From: Stappia stellulata | GTDB taxonomy: Bacteria > Pseudomonadota > Alphaproteobacteria > Rhizobiales > Stappiaceae | NCBI RefSeq assembly: GCF_020176715.1 | Contig: NZ_JAIVMF010000010.1 | Location: 1 to 64,000 of the forward strand | DNA: 64,000 nucleotides | Reading direction: 5' to 3' | In this document: positions 26,851 through 35,587 of the stretch, one piece after another | Layout of the letters: the number at the start of each line of letters is the position of its first letter | Position numbering within the stretch: position 1 is the first letter of the stretch | Notes under the pieces: generated by a model | Told to the model about the DNA's origin: nothing | What the model saw: only the letters and a program-made list of their open reading frames with translations | The model's database searches: none | Made by a program: the position numbers and the translations under genes

Positions 26851-28287
26851 ATGTCGCGCCAGTCCGATCGAAAACTCGATGTGTTTCCAGCCTTTCAAAA
26901 GGTCGCGGGTCGCCGTGTGGTCGTGGTCGGCGGCGGCGAGGAGGCGGCCGCCAAGCTCCGGCTCCTGTCGGAAACCTCTGCCGTGCTCGAGGTGATTTCG
27001 CCCACCGTCGATGACGCGCTTGCCGCGGCCATCGAGACAACCGGGGCGATCTGGCACCGCACGGCGTTTCGCCCTGCCTTGCTGACCGGGGCCGCTCTTG
27101 CCTTTGCGGCAAGTGGTGACGAGGCGGCGGATACCGCCGTCGTCAACGCCGCCCGCGTCTTCGGCATTCCGGCAAATGCGGTTGACCGTCCCGCGCTCTG
27201 TGATTTCTACGTCGGCGCCCTGGTGAACCGGGCGCCTGTCGCCATCGCCATCACCTCAACGGGCGTCGGGCCGGTGCTTGCGCGCCACATCCGCGCGCGC
27301 ATCGAGGCCATGCTGCCCGGCACGACCGGCGACCTTGCCCGTCTGGCCGAGAGCTTCCGCGACACGGTCGCACGGGTGATCGCGCCCGGCGCGGACCGCC
27401 GGCGCTTCTGGGCGCGGTTCTTTTCCGGAAGTGTCGCCGCAAACCTTCAGGCCGGGCGTGCCGACGTGGCGCGCGCGGAGGCGCAGCGCCTCCTGAACAC
27501 CCGCAACGACGAACCCGGTTTCGTCTGGCTGGTCGGCGCCGGCCCCGGTGCGGAGGATCTGCTGACCTTGCGCGCCCAGCGCCTGCTCCAGGAGGCCGAC
27601 GTGATCGTGCATGACGCGCTCGTGCCCGATGCGGTGGTTGCCATGGGCCGGCGCGATGCGGAGCGCATTGCGGTCGGCAAGCGCAAGGGCGCCCATTCGG
27701 TGCCGCAAGAGGAGATCAATGCCATCCTGGTGCGCGAGGCCGCTGCCGGGCACCGGGTCGTGCGGCTCAAGAGCGGCGATCCGCTGGTGTTTGGCCGGGC
27801 CGGCGAGGAACTCGCCGCGCTCAAGGCGGCCGGAATCGGCTGCGACATCGTGCCGGGCGTCACGGCGGCCCTTGCGGCTGCGGCGAGCGCGCGCATTCCG
27901 CTCACCCTGCGCGGTGTTGCCTCGCAGCTTGTCTTTGCAACCGGCCACGACAAGGACGGCGAGACGCTGCCTGCCTGGGCCGACCTTGCGCTCTCCGGCG
28001 CCACAGTCGCCGTCTACATGGGCCGCACCGTGGCTGCACGCGTCGCGACGCGGCTGATCGCGGCCGGCCTGCCGGCGCAAACGCCGGTCGCCGTGATCGA
28101 GAACGCCGCGCAGCGTGACGAGCGTTTTCTTGCCGGCGCGCTCGACGACCTCGGCGTGCTGGGCACGCGCGACGACATCGACGGACCCGTCCTGATCGTG
28201 GTCGGGGAGGTCGTCGCCCACGCGGATCTCGCTGCCAGCGAACCGCTCCGGGTTGCCGGGCCGCTGCGCGCCATCGCGGCCGCCTGA
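26851..28287 (+). CDS. cysG: Siroheme synthase CysG (trifunctional)
   Basis: 478 residues from ATG 26851, with GGAG about 10 bases upstream; an in-frame start 69 bp further up gives a non-conserved extension. The N-terminal half is precorrin-2 dehydrogenase/sirohydrochlorin ferrochelatase (VVVVGGGEEAAAKLRLL, the NAD fold). The C-terminal half is uroporphyrinogen-III C-methyltransferase: VWLVGAGPGAEDLLTLRA, VRLKSGDPLVFGRAGEE and PGVTAALAAAA. It makes siroheme for the sulfite reductase encoded next. First gene of the cysG-DUF2849-cysI-cysH-DUF934 cluster. Confidence 0.95.
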   Translation: MSRQSDRKLDVFPAFQKVAGRRVVVVGGGEEAAAKLRLLSETSAVLEVISPTVDDALAAAIETTGAIWHRTAFRPALLTGAALAFAASGDEAADTAVVNAARVFGIPANAVDRPALCDFYVGALVNRAPVAIAITSTGVGPVLARHIRARIEAMLPGTTGDLARLAESFRDTVARVIAPGADRRRFWARFFSGSVAANLQAGRADVARAEAQRLLNTRNDEPGFVWLVGAGPGAEDLLTLRAQRLLQEADVIVHDALVPDAVVAMGRRDAERIAVGKRKGAHSVPQEEINAILVREAAAGHRVVRLKSGDPLVFGRAGEELAALKAAGIGCDIVPGVTAALAAAASARIPLTLRGVASQLVFATGHDKDGETLPAWADLALSGATVAVYMGRTVAARVATRLIAAGLPAQTPVAVIENAAQRDERFLAGALDDLGVLGTRDDIDGPVLIVVGEVVAHADLAASEPLRVAGPLRAIAAA

Positions 28288-28314
28288 CGAAATCTTGCTG
28301 AAAGGATCCCGCAC

Positions 28315-28620
28315 ATGAAGGCACTGACCGCAAACCGGCTGATCGACGGCGAGGTCGTCTGGCTCGGCCGGTCCGGCCAATGGGTCGAGATGTTGCAGTC
28401 GGCGTGGGGACTGGAAACCCCGGAAGCGGAAGCCGAAGCGCTGGCCATCGGCGCGCAGGCCGTGGCCGACAGGCTTCTGGTCGACCCCTATCTGATCGAT
28501 CTGCGCCGCACGGAGGATGGCATCGAGGCGGTGCGTTTCCGCGAGCGGATCCGCGCGAAAGGACCGACCACGCGCCCCGATCTCGGCAAGCAGGCACGAC
28601 GCGAAACCTCCGCCGCGTGA
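28315..28620 (+). CDS. DUF2849 domain-containing protein
   Basis: 101 residues, 27 bp after cysG and 39 bp before cysI. Begins MKALTANRLIDGEVVWLG and contains QWVEMLQSA and VDPYLIDL, which match the small DUF2849 family that occurs almost only between cysG and cysI in alphaproteobacteria. No metal-binding or catalytic motif is visible. The constant placement suggests a helper of sulfite reductase, for example in siroheme handling or electron transfer (inference). Function unknown. Confidence 0.85.
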   Translation: MKALTANRLIDGEVVWLGRSGQWVEMLQSAWGLETPEAEAEALAIGAQAVADRLLVDPYLIDLRRTEDGIEAVRFRERIRAKGPTTRPDLGKQARRETSAA

Positions 28621-28659
28621 CGGCAGTCAACGGGCCCGCGCGCCTTCAGGAGACATGAC

Positions 28660-30315
28660 ATGTACCGCTATGACGAATTCGACACCGATTTCGTGTCGGC
28701 CCGGGTGGAGCAGTTCACCGACCAAGTGCGCCGCCGCCTTGCCGGCGATCTCGACGAGGAGCAGTTCAAGCCGCTCAGGCTGATGAACGGCGTCTACCTG
28801 CAGCTCCACGCCTATATGCTGCGGGTGGCGATCCCCTATGGCACGCTGAACGGCGCTCAGATGCGCAAGCTCGCCTATGTCGCGCGCACCTACGACCGGG
28901 GCTACGGCCATTTCACGACGCGCCAGAACATCCAGTTCAACTGGCCGCGCCTGAAGGACATTCCGGCCATTCTGGAAGAACTCGCCACGGTCGAGATGCA
29001 TGCGATCCAGACCTCGGGCAACTGCATCCGCAACGTGACCGCCGATCATTTCTCGGCTGCCGCCGCCGACGAGATCCTCGATCCGCGCCCCTATGCGGAA
29101 ATCCTGCGGCAGTGGTCGTCGCTGCACCCGGAGTTTTCCTTCCTGCCGCGCAAGTTCAAGATCGCGGTGACCGGCGCGCCGCACGACCGCGCCGCCGTGC
29201 AGGTGCACGACATCGGCCTGCAGGCCAAGCGCGACGCAGACGGTAATGTCGGTTTCACCGTCTTCGTCGGCGGGGGGTTGGGGCGCACGCCGATGATCGC
29301 GCGCAAGGTCCGCGACTTCTTGCCCGAGGAGGATCTGCTGGCCTATTGCGAGGCGATCCTGCGCGTCTACAACCGCTACGGCCGGCGCGACAACAAATAC
29401 AAGGCCCGCATCAAGATCCTCGTCCACGAGACGGGTGTGGAGACGCTGAAGGCCGATATCGAGCGCGAGTTCGAGGAAATCCGCCACGGCGTGCTGCGGC
29501 TGCCGCAGGACGAGATCGACCGCATCACCGATTATTTCGCAGCCCCTCCCTTCGATGCGGACGCGGATGACGGCAGCCTGGACCGCGCGTCCGCCGCCGA
29601 TCCGGCGCTGGCCGCCTTTGTCGAGCGCAACCTCCATGCCCACAAGGCGCCGGGCTACGCCAGCGTCACGATCTCGCTGAAGCCGATCGGCAAGGCGCCG
29701 GGCGATGCGACCGCCGACCAGATGGACGCGGTGGCGGCCCTTGCGGAACGCTACGGCCACGACGAGATCCGCGTCAGCCACGAGCAGAACCTGGTGCTGC
29801 CGCATGTGCGCAAGGCGGATGTTCCGGCAATTTTCGAAGGGCTGAAGGCGGCGGGTCTGGCGGAGGCCAACGCCGGCCTCGTCACCGACATCATCGCCTG
29901 CCCGGGCATGGATTTCTGTGCGCTTGCCACCGCGCGGTCGATCCCGGTCGCGCAACGCATTTCCGAACGTTTCGGGACGCCGGAGCGCCAGCGCGACATC
30001 GGCGATCTCAAGATCAAGATCTCCGGCTGCATCAACGCCTGCGGCCATCACCACGTCGGCCACATCGGCATTCTCGGCGTGGAGAAGAAGGGCGAGGAAT
30101 ACTACCAGATCACGCTCGGCGGTTCCGGCGACGAGAACAGCTCGATCGGCGAGATCATCGGCCGGGGGTTCTCCTACGACGATGTCGTCGACGCGGTGGA
30201 GACGCTGGTCGACACCTATATCGGCCTGCGCGAGACCCCGCAGGAGGATTTCCTGGCCGCCTACCGCAGGGTGGGCGATGCCCCGTTCAAGGAGGCGCTC
30301 TATGGGACGGCATGA
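28660..30315 (+). CDS. cysI: Sulfite reductase, ferredoxin-type hemoprotein (CysI)
   Basis: 551 residues. The two nitrite/sulfite reductase repeats carry the ferredoxin-like motif FTTRQNIQFNWPRLKD and the siroheme-[4Fe-4S] ligands Cys414, Cys420 (CPGMDFC), Cys457 and Cys461 (SGCINACGHHH). It reduces sulfite to sulfide with six electrons in the cytoplasm. The single-polypeptide form with no CysJ flavoprotein nearby indicates reduced ferredoxin as donor; the ferredoxin-NADP reductase 1.4 kb downstream could feed it. Nitrite reductase is an alternative, but cysG and cysH context argues for sulfite. Overlaps cysH by 14 bases. Confidence 0.93.
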   Translation: MYRYDEFDTDFVSARVEQFTDQVRRRLAGDLDEEQFKPLRLMNGVYLQLHAYMLRVAIPYGTLNGAQMRKLAYVARTYDRGYGHFTTRQNIQFNWPRLKDIPAILEELATVEMHAIQTSGNCIRNVTADHFSAAAADEILDPRPYAEILRQWSSLHPEFSFLPRKFKIAVTGAPHDRAAVQVHDIGLQAKRDADGNVGFTVFVGGGLGRTPMIARKVRDFLPEEDLLAYCEAILRVYNRYGRRDNKYKARIKILVHETGVETLKADIEREFEEIRHGVLRLPQDEIDRITDYFAAPPFDADADDGSLDRASAADPALAAFVERNLHAHKAPGYASVTISLKPIGKAPGDATADQMDAVAALAERYGHDEIRVSHEQNLVLPHVRKADVPAIFEGLKAAGLAEANAGLVTDIIACPGMDFCALATARSIPVAQRISERFGTPERQRDIGDLKIKISGCINACGHHHVGHIGILGVEKKGEEYYQITLGGSGDENSSIGEIIGRGFSYDDVVDAVETLVDTYIGLRETPQEDFLAAYRRVGDAPFKEALYGTA

Positions 30316-31048
30316 AGCCCTAGCGGCAGTCGAAGACACGGGCGATCTCGCGCGCGTGCTTGCCGCCCGCTTCGACGGCGCGCCGGCGGAAGAGGTGATC
30401 GCCGCGGCACGGGAGCAGTTTGCGGACGGCCTCGCGCTGGTGTCCTCCTTCGGCGCGGAATCGGCGGTGCTGTTGCATCTCGCCGCCCGCGTCGATCCGG
30501 CACTTCCGGTGCTGTTCATCGACACCGGCAAGCTCTTTCCGGCAACGCTGCGCTACCGGGACACGCTGGTGGAGCGCTTCGGCCTCAGGGACGTGCGGGT
30601 TCTGAAGCCCTCAGTGGAGGATCTTCAGGCGGAAGATCCGACCGGCGCGCTGTGGATGCGCGACACCGACGCCTGCTGCGACATCCGCAAGGTGCGCCCG
30701 CTGGCACGCGCGGTCGCGGGCCTCGATGCCTGGATTTCCGGCCGCAAGCGGTTTCAGGCCAGCTCGCGCTCCAATATTCCGCTATTCGAGGCCGACGGTC
30801 CGCGCGTGAAGGTCAATCCGCTCGCCGACTGGGACCCTGGCGATCTGCGCGCCTATATGCAGGCGCACGACCTGCCGGCCCATCCGCTGGTCGCTGAAGG
30901 ATATCCTTCCATCGGCTGCATGCCCTGCACCAGCCCGGTGGCGGAGGGCGAAGACCCGCGCGCCGGACGCTGGCGCGGCGGCGAGAAGACGGAATGCGGG
31001 ATCCATTTTCCGCTTCCGCAGGAAAACGAGAACGGAGCGGGGATCTGA
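30302..31048 (+). CDS. cysH: Assimilatory adenylylsulfate (APS) reductase
   Basis: 248 residues from ATG 30302, inside the end of cysI. It has the PP-loop-like SSFGAESAVLLHL. The paired cysteines in DACCDIRKVRPL and the pair in GCMPCTSP ligate a [4Fe-4S] cluster, marking it as an APS rather than PAPS reductase. The nucleophilic Cys232 lies in KTECGIHF near the C-terminus. It reduces APS to sulfite and AMP using thioredoxin or glutathione. Sulfite then goes to CysI. Two bases separate its stop from the next start region. Confidence 0.94.
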   Translation: MGRHEALAAVEDTGDLARVLAARFDGAPAEEVIAAAREQFADGLALVSSFGAESAVLLHLAARVDPALPVLFIDTGKLFPATLRYRDTLVERFGLRDVRVLKPSVEDLQAEDPTGALWMRDTDACCDIRKVRPLARAVAGLDAWISGRKRFQASSRSNIPLFEADGPRVKVNPLADWDPGDLRAYMQAHDLPAHPLVAEGYPSIGCMPCTSPVAEGEDPRAGRWRGGEKTECGIHFPLPQENENGAGI

Positions 31049-31050
31049 CC

Positions 31051-31572
31051 ATGGCGGCACAGCTTTACAAAGACGGCGGCTTCGTTGCCGATGACTGGCG
31101 CCATCTGGGCGACGACGACCTGCTGCCCGAGGCGGGCGCTGTCATCCTGCCGCTCGCGCGCTTTCTGGAGAGTGTTGCCACAGCGCCGGCTTCTCTCAAG
31201 CTCGCGGTGCTCCTGCGCGCGGCGGACGATCCCGACGCGCTGGCACCGCATTTGTCGCGGCTAGAGCTGATCGCCGTCGACTTCGCCAAGTTCTCCGACG
31301 GGCGCGGCTATTCCACAGCGCGGCTGCTGTGCCGGCGCCACGGCTTCGACGGCGAGCTGCGGGCGGTCGGCGATGTGCTGCTCGACCAGATCCCCTTGAT
31401 GCGCCGCTGCGGCTTTACCGCCTTCGAGATCGTGCACGCGCCAACGCGTCGCGCCCTTGAGGCTGGTCACAATGTCGAGGTGCCGTTATATCTGCAGCCT
31501 GCGGAGCGGGCCGGCGAACGCCCGGCCGGCGCGCGCGCCTGGGCCAGGCGCCCGGCGGCATCGCCTGTTTGA
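31051..31572 (+). CDS. DUF934 domain-containing protein
   Basis: 173 residues from ATG 31051, two bases after cysH. The conserved centre has LELIAVDFAKFSDGRGYSTARLL and DQIPLMRRCGF, typical of DUF934. The family travels with cysH/cysI in proteobacteria and is usually described as an uncharacterised oxidoreductase-like protein of sulfate assimilation. No cofactor motif is obvious. The last ~25 residues are a low-complexity Ala/Arg/Pro tail. Last gene of the coupled cluster; a 100-bp gap follows. Confidence 0.88.
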   Translation: MAAQLYKDGGFVADDWRHLGDDDLLPEAGAVILPLARFLESVATAPASLKLAVLLRAADDPDALAPHLSRLELIAVDFAKFSDGRGYSTARLLCRRHGFDGELRAVGDVLLDQIPLMRRCGFTAFEIVHAPTRRALEAGHNVEVPLYLQPAERAGERPAGARAWARRPAASPV

Positions 31573-31675
31573 GACTGTCCATCGCTGTGCATCGGGTGCC
31601 TGGACCGCGATGCGCACACCGGCCGGACCGGACCCCGGCGGCCTGTCGTGAATTGCGAATGTAAGGATGCATGGC

Positions 31676-32488
31676 ATGAATGTGGTCGATCTTTCCGGTA
31701 CCACGGCGGATGTCGTTCCCGCCGGCGCAACCGCCGAGACCGTGACCGAGGTCCAGCATTACACCGACGACCTGTTCCGCTTCCGCATGACGCGGCCGGC
31801 AAGCTTCCGCTTCCGCTCCGGCGAATTCGTGATGATCGGCCTGATGGTCGGCGAAAAGCCGATCTACCGCGCCTATTCGATCGCCTCGCCCTCCTGGGAC
31901 GAGGAGCTGGAATTCTTCTCCATCAAGGTCCCCAACGGTCCGCTGACCGAGCATCTCGCCAGGATCAAGGTCGGCGACAAGGTGCTGATGAAGAAGAAGC
32001 CGACGGGAACGCTGGTCAATGACGCGCTGATCGCCGGCAAGCGGCTCTACATGTTCTCCACCGGAACGGGCTTTGCGCCTTTCGCGAGCCTCATTCGCGA
32101 TCCGGAGACCTACGACAAGTTCGACGAGGTCATCGTCACCCATTCCTGCCGCTTCAAGGCGGAGCTTGCCTATTCCATCGAGACGGTGGCGGCGGCCAAG
32201 GAAGATCCGCTGATCGGCGAGCTTGCCTCCGAGCGGCTGCGTCTCTTCACCTCCACGACGCGCGAGCCTTCGGAGCATGTCGGCCGCATCACCACGCTGA
32301 TCGAGAGCGGGGAGTTGTTCGAGGCGCTTGGCGTTCCGCCGCTCGATCCCGCGACGGATCGCGGCATGATCTGCGGCTCCATGGCCATGCTCAAGGACAC
32401 CAAGGCGCTGCTGGAAGCGCGCGGTCTCACCGAGGGCGCCAACAATCGCCCGGCCGAATTCGTCATCGAGCGCGCCTTCGTCGGTTGA
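31676..32488 (+). CDS. fpr: Ferredoxin--NADP+ reductase
   Basis: 270 residues from ATG 31676. An ATG 9 bases earlier overlaps the AAGGA sequence that serves as ribosome binding site, so the second is the better start. FAD-binding RAYSIASP and the phosphate/NADP segments STGTGFAPFASLIRDP and VTHSCRFKAELAY are typical of the bacterial Fpr subclass, as is the AFVG C-terminal end. It exchanges electrons between NADPH and ferredoxin or flavodoxin in the cytoplasm. Its place after the cys genes suggests reductant supply to sulfite reductase; Fpr also serves oxidative-stress responses. Confidence 0.93.
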   Translation: MNVVDLSGTTADVVPAGATAETVTEVQHYTDDLFRFRMTRPASFRFRSGEFVMIGLMVGEKPIYRAYSIASPSWDEELEFFSIKVPNGPLTEHLARIKVGDKVLMKKKPTGTLVNDALIAGKRLYMFSTGTGFAPFASLIRDPETYDKFDEVIVTHSCRFKAELAYSIETVAAAKEDPLIGELASERLRLFTSTTREPSEHVGRITTLIESGELFEALGVPPLDPATDRGMICGSMAMLKDTKALLEARGLTEGANNRPAEFVIERAFVG

Positions 32489-32555
32489 AGATCCGCCGTC
32501 CCCGTGCCATCGCTCCCGACAAAGCGGCAGGGGCGGGAAACGACGGAGCGGGCGT

Positions 32556-33182
32556 GTGAGCGACGACAGGACGACGGCTGGCGGCGAGGACAAGGATGCG
32601 CGCTTGCGCATTCTCGACACGCGCACGCTTTACCGGGGCTTTTCAACCTACCGGGAAATGGAGGTCGAGGAGCGCCGCGCCGATGGCTCGACGCATCGGC
32701 TGTCGCGTGAATACCAGACGCGCCGCGATGTCGTTGCGGTGCTGCCCTTCGATCCGGAGCGAAAGGTCGCGCTTGTGGCGCGGCAACTGCGCGTGCCTTT
32801 GCTTGCGCGCGGCGACGACGATGGCTTCCTGATCGAGGCGCCGGCCGGCTATGTCGACGACGGCGAAACGCCTCTCGACGCTGCCCGACGCGAGGCGGCG
32901 GAAGAGGTCGGGGTTGTTCTCAAGCATCTTGAGCCGGTCGGCCAGGTCTATTCCTCGCCCGGCGCCATGACCGAACGGATCGACCTGTTTCTCGGCGAAT
33001 ACACCTCCGCCGATCGCCAGAGCGCCGGCGGCGGGCTTGCCCATGAGGGCGAGGAGATCGAGGTGCTGGAGCTTCCGCTTTCACGGCTTGTGTCCGACCT
33101 GCAAGGCGCCGGCGGTCAGGACGCCAAGACGCTGCTTCTGGTGCAGGCGCTCATGTTGCGCCGCACCGAACTTTTTGCGTAA
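32556..33182 (+). CDS. Nudix hydrolase (ADP-ribose pyrophosphatase-like)
   Basis: 208 residues from GTG 32556, with GGAG about 11 bases upstream. The Nudix box is complete: GYVDDGETPLDAARREAAEE then VGV. The upstream FLIEAPAG segment and the downstream SSPGAMTERIDLFLGEY segment are typical of the ADP-ribose/GDP-mannose pyrophosphatase (NudF/NudK) group. It probably hydrolyses a nucleoside diphosphate-linked compound in housekeeping. Substrate uncertain. Confidence 0.87.
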   Translation: MSDDRTTAGGEDKDARLRILDTRTLYRGFSTYREMEVEERRADGSTHRLSREYQTRRDVVAVLPFDPERKVALVARQLRVPLLARGDDDGFLIEAPAGYVDDGETPLDAARREAAEEVGVVLKHLEPVGQVYSSPGAMTERIDLFLGEYTSADRQSAGGGLAHEGEEIEVLELPLSRLVSDLQGAGGQDAKTLLLVQALMLRRTELFA

Positions 33183-33255
33183 CTTCGTTGCAACGTGCCG
33201 GGGCGGCCCTTCGGTCGCCTCCCGGCGATTTCCCTGAAAATCCGAGGATCCTGCA

Positions 33256-34260
33256 ATGTCGATGAACCGTACCGTGCGTCTCGTAAAACGTCCCGCGCCC
33301 GGGCTAGTCAGCCCGGACTGCTTCGAGATTCGCGACGAGCCGGTCGCTGAGCCTGGCGAGGGCGAGTTTCGCGTGCGCGCCGAATATGTCTCGCTCGATC
33401 CGGCCATGCGCGGCTGGGTGAACGAGGGCAAGTCCTATGTGCCGCCGGTCGCGCTCGGCGATGTCATGCGCGCCTTTTCCGCCGGCACGGTGGAGGCGTC
33501 CAATCACCCCGAGTTTCGCGAAGGCGACAAGGTGGTCGGTCTCTTCGGCGTGCAGACCCACGCGATCTCCGACGGACGCGGCGTGCAGCGCGTCGACACC
33601 GCCATCGCGCCGCTGCAAAGCTGGATCGGCGGCCTCGGCATGCCGGGCCTGACCGCCTATTTCGGCCTGTTGCGCGTCGGCGAGGCCAAGGCCGGCGACA
33701 CGGTGGTCGTCTCGGCCGCCTCGGGCGCGGTCGGCTCGCTGGTCGGGCAGATCGCCAAGCTCAAGGGCTGCCGCGCGGTCGGCATTGCCGGCGGGCCGGA
33801 AAAATGCCGGGCGCTGATCGAGGAAGACGACTTCGACGCGGCGGTCGACTACAAAGCGGGCGACCTCGGCGCGCAGCTCGACAAGGCCTGTCCGGACGGG
33901 ATCGACGTCGATTTCGAAAACGTCGGCGGCGAGATCCTCGACACCATCCTGCCGCGCATGAATACCTTTGGACGCATTGCGGTCTGCGGGCTGATCTCCG
34001 CCTATACGGCGACCTCCGTGCCGCCGGGACCGGTGAACCTGCGCTATGTGCTCACCCAGCGGCTGAAGATGCAGGGGCTCATCGTCTTCGATTTCGCCCG
34101 CGACAATGCGGTTGCGCTCGCCGATCTCGGCGCCTGGGTGAAGGAGGGCAAGCTGAAGCTGCGCGAGGACGTGCGCGAGGGCGGGGTCGATGCCTTCGTG
34201 GAGACGCTGAACCTGCTCTACACCGGTGGCAACTTCGGCAAGCTCAGCCTGAAGGTCTGA
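33256..34260 (+). CDS. NADP-dependent medium-chain oxidoreductase (CurA/PTGR-like)
   Basis: 334 residues. A zinc-free MDR: the N-terminal GroES-like fold carries YVSLDPAMRGWVNEGKSYVPPV, and the NADP site is VSAASGAVGSLVGQIAKLKG. KCRALIEEDDFDAAVDYK and DVDFENVGGEILD follow the leukotriene-B4 dehydrogenase/CurA pattern. It reduces alpha,beta-unsaturated ketones or aldehydes with NADPH, probably a detoxification role. It stands between the Nudix and transglycosylase genes with separate spacing. Substrate not determined. Confidence 0.9.
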   Translation: MSMNRTVRLVKRPAPGLVSPDCFEIRDEPVAEPGEGEFRVRAEYVSLDPAMRGWVNEGKSYVPPVALGDVMRAFSAGTVEASNHPEFREGDKVVGLFGVQTHAISDGRGVQRVDTAIAPLQSWIGGLGMPGLTAYFGLLRVGEAKAGDTVVVSAASGAVGSLVGQIAKLKGCRAVGIAGGPEKCRALIEEDDFDAAVDYKAGDLGAQLDKACPDGIDVDFENVGGEILDTILPRMNTFGRIAVCGLISAYTATSVPPGPVNLRYVLTQRLKMQGLIVFDFARDNAVALADLGAWVKEGKLKLREDVREGGVDAFVETLNLLYTGGNFGKLSLKV

Positions 34261-34342
34261 GCGGATTGCCAATGGCGCGTCGCCATTCTCCTGACACGAT
34301 GTCCCCGCCATCATCGCACGGTGGCGAGATGCGGTTGGGAGG

Positions 34343-35560
34343 ATGGCGATGCGGTTGAAGCGGATGAAAACGGGGGCCCGGGCCGGGCTCGTGGCGGCGG
34401 CGCTCGCTGCCGGGGCGATGCTTGCCTCCTCCGATGCGCTGGCAGCCTCGCTCGACAGCTGTGTTGCCAATATCCGCGCGCAGGCGATCAAGGCCGGCGT
34501 GAGCCGCGCCACCGCCGACCGTGCCTTGTCGGGCGTCGCCTATGACGAGAAGGCGGTGCGATTTTCGCAAAGCCAGCCGGAATACAAGACCCCGATCTGG
34601 GACTACCTTGCCTTCCTGGTCGATGAGGAACGCATCGCCGACGGCAAGAAGATGCTCGCCCGTCACGCCAGCACGCTGGCCCGGGTCGAAAAATCCTACG
34701 GCGTCGACCGGTACATCGTGCTCGCGGTCTGGGGCGTGGAAAGCGACTACGGCCAGTTTCGCGGCGATTTTCATGTGCCCCATGCGCTTGCCAATGTCGC
34801 CTGCAACGGCCGGCGCGCGAAATACTTCCGCTCCGAACTGATCGAGATCCTCAAGATCGTCGACCGGGGCGACGTCAAGCTGAAGGACCTGCAGGGGTCC
34901 TGGGCGGGCGCCTTCGGCCAGACCCAGTTCATGCCCTCGACCTACCGCCGGCTTGCGGTCGACTATGACGGCGACGGCCGGCGCGACCTGGTCAATTCCG
35001 TTCCCGATGCTCTCGCTTCCACGGCGAATTATCTCAAGAAGGCCGGCTGGGTGACCGGCATGCCCTGGGGCTACGAGGTGCGCCTGCCCAAGGGCTACAA
35101 CGGCCCGTCGGGGCGCAAGAACCGAGCCACGGTCACCGCCTGGGGCAAGCGCGGCATCACCCATCTCGACGGCGGCAAGATCGCCGGCGAGGCGCGTGCG
35201 GGCCTGCTGCTGCCGGCCGGCGCCGACGGACCGGCCTTTTTGGTCTTCAAGAATTTCGACGCGATCTATTCCTACAATGTCGCGGAAAGCTACGCGCTGG
35301 CGATCTCGCATCTTGCCGATCGCCTGCGCGGCGGCGGCCCCTTCGCAACGCCCTGGCCGACCTCGGATCCCGGCCTGTCGCGCGCCGAACGTGTCCGGCT
35401 GCAGGAGCTTTTGCTGCGCGCCGGCTACGACATCGGCGAGGCGGACGGGCGCGTCGGCCCGGCAACCCGCGCCGGGATCAAGCAGGCGGAGGCGCGTTTC
35501 GGCATGCCCCAGACCGGCCGGCCCGGCCGCAGGATCTACGAGAAACTCGGCGGGCGGTAG
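34343..35560 (+). CDS. Lytic murein transglycosylase (MltB/SLT_2 family) with peptidoglycan-binding domain
   Basis: 405 residues. A signal sequence (residues ~1-35, cut near DALAA-S) exports it to the periplasm. No lipobox cysteine is seen at the cleavage site, so it appears soluble. The SLT_2 catalytic domain follows: the acid/base Glu133 in VWGVESDYG, GAFGQTQFMPSTYRR, and YDGDGRRDL. The C-terminal ~70 residues form a PG_binding_1 domain (LQELLLRAGYDIGEADGRVG). It cleaves glycan strands to 1,6-anhydromuropeptides. Confidence 0.92.
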   Translation: MAMRLKRMKTGARAGLVAAALAAGAMLASSDALAASLDSCVANIRAQAIKAGVSRATADRALSGVAYDEKAVRFSQSQPEYKTPIWDYLAFLVDEERIADGKKMLARHASTLARVEKSYGVDRYIVLAVWGVESDYGQFRGDFHVPHALANVACNGRRAKYFRSELIEILKIVDRGDVKLKDLQGSWAGAFGQTQFMPSTYRRLAVDYDGDGRRDLVNSVPDALASTANYLKKAGWVTGMPWGYEVRLPKGYNGPSGRKNRATVTAWGKRGITHLDGGKIAGEARAGLLLPAGADGPAFLVFKNFDAIYSYNVAESYALAISHLADRLRGGGPFATPWPTSDPGLSRAERVRLQELLLRAGYDIGEADGRVGPATRAGIKQAEARFGMPQTGRPGRRIYEKLGGR

Positions 35561-35587
35561 CCGCAGGCCGCAGCGAACGGCTGCGGC

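Noticed and set aside
28627-30531. A long minus-strand open frame opposite cysI
   Set aside because: Antisense shadow of a conserved gene; no family motif, no ribosome binding site.
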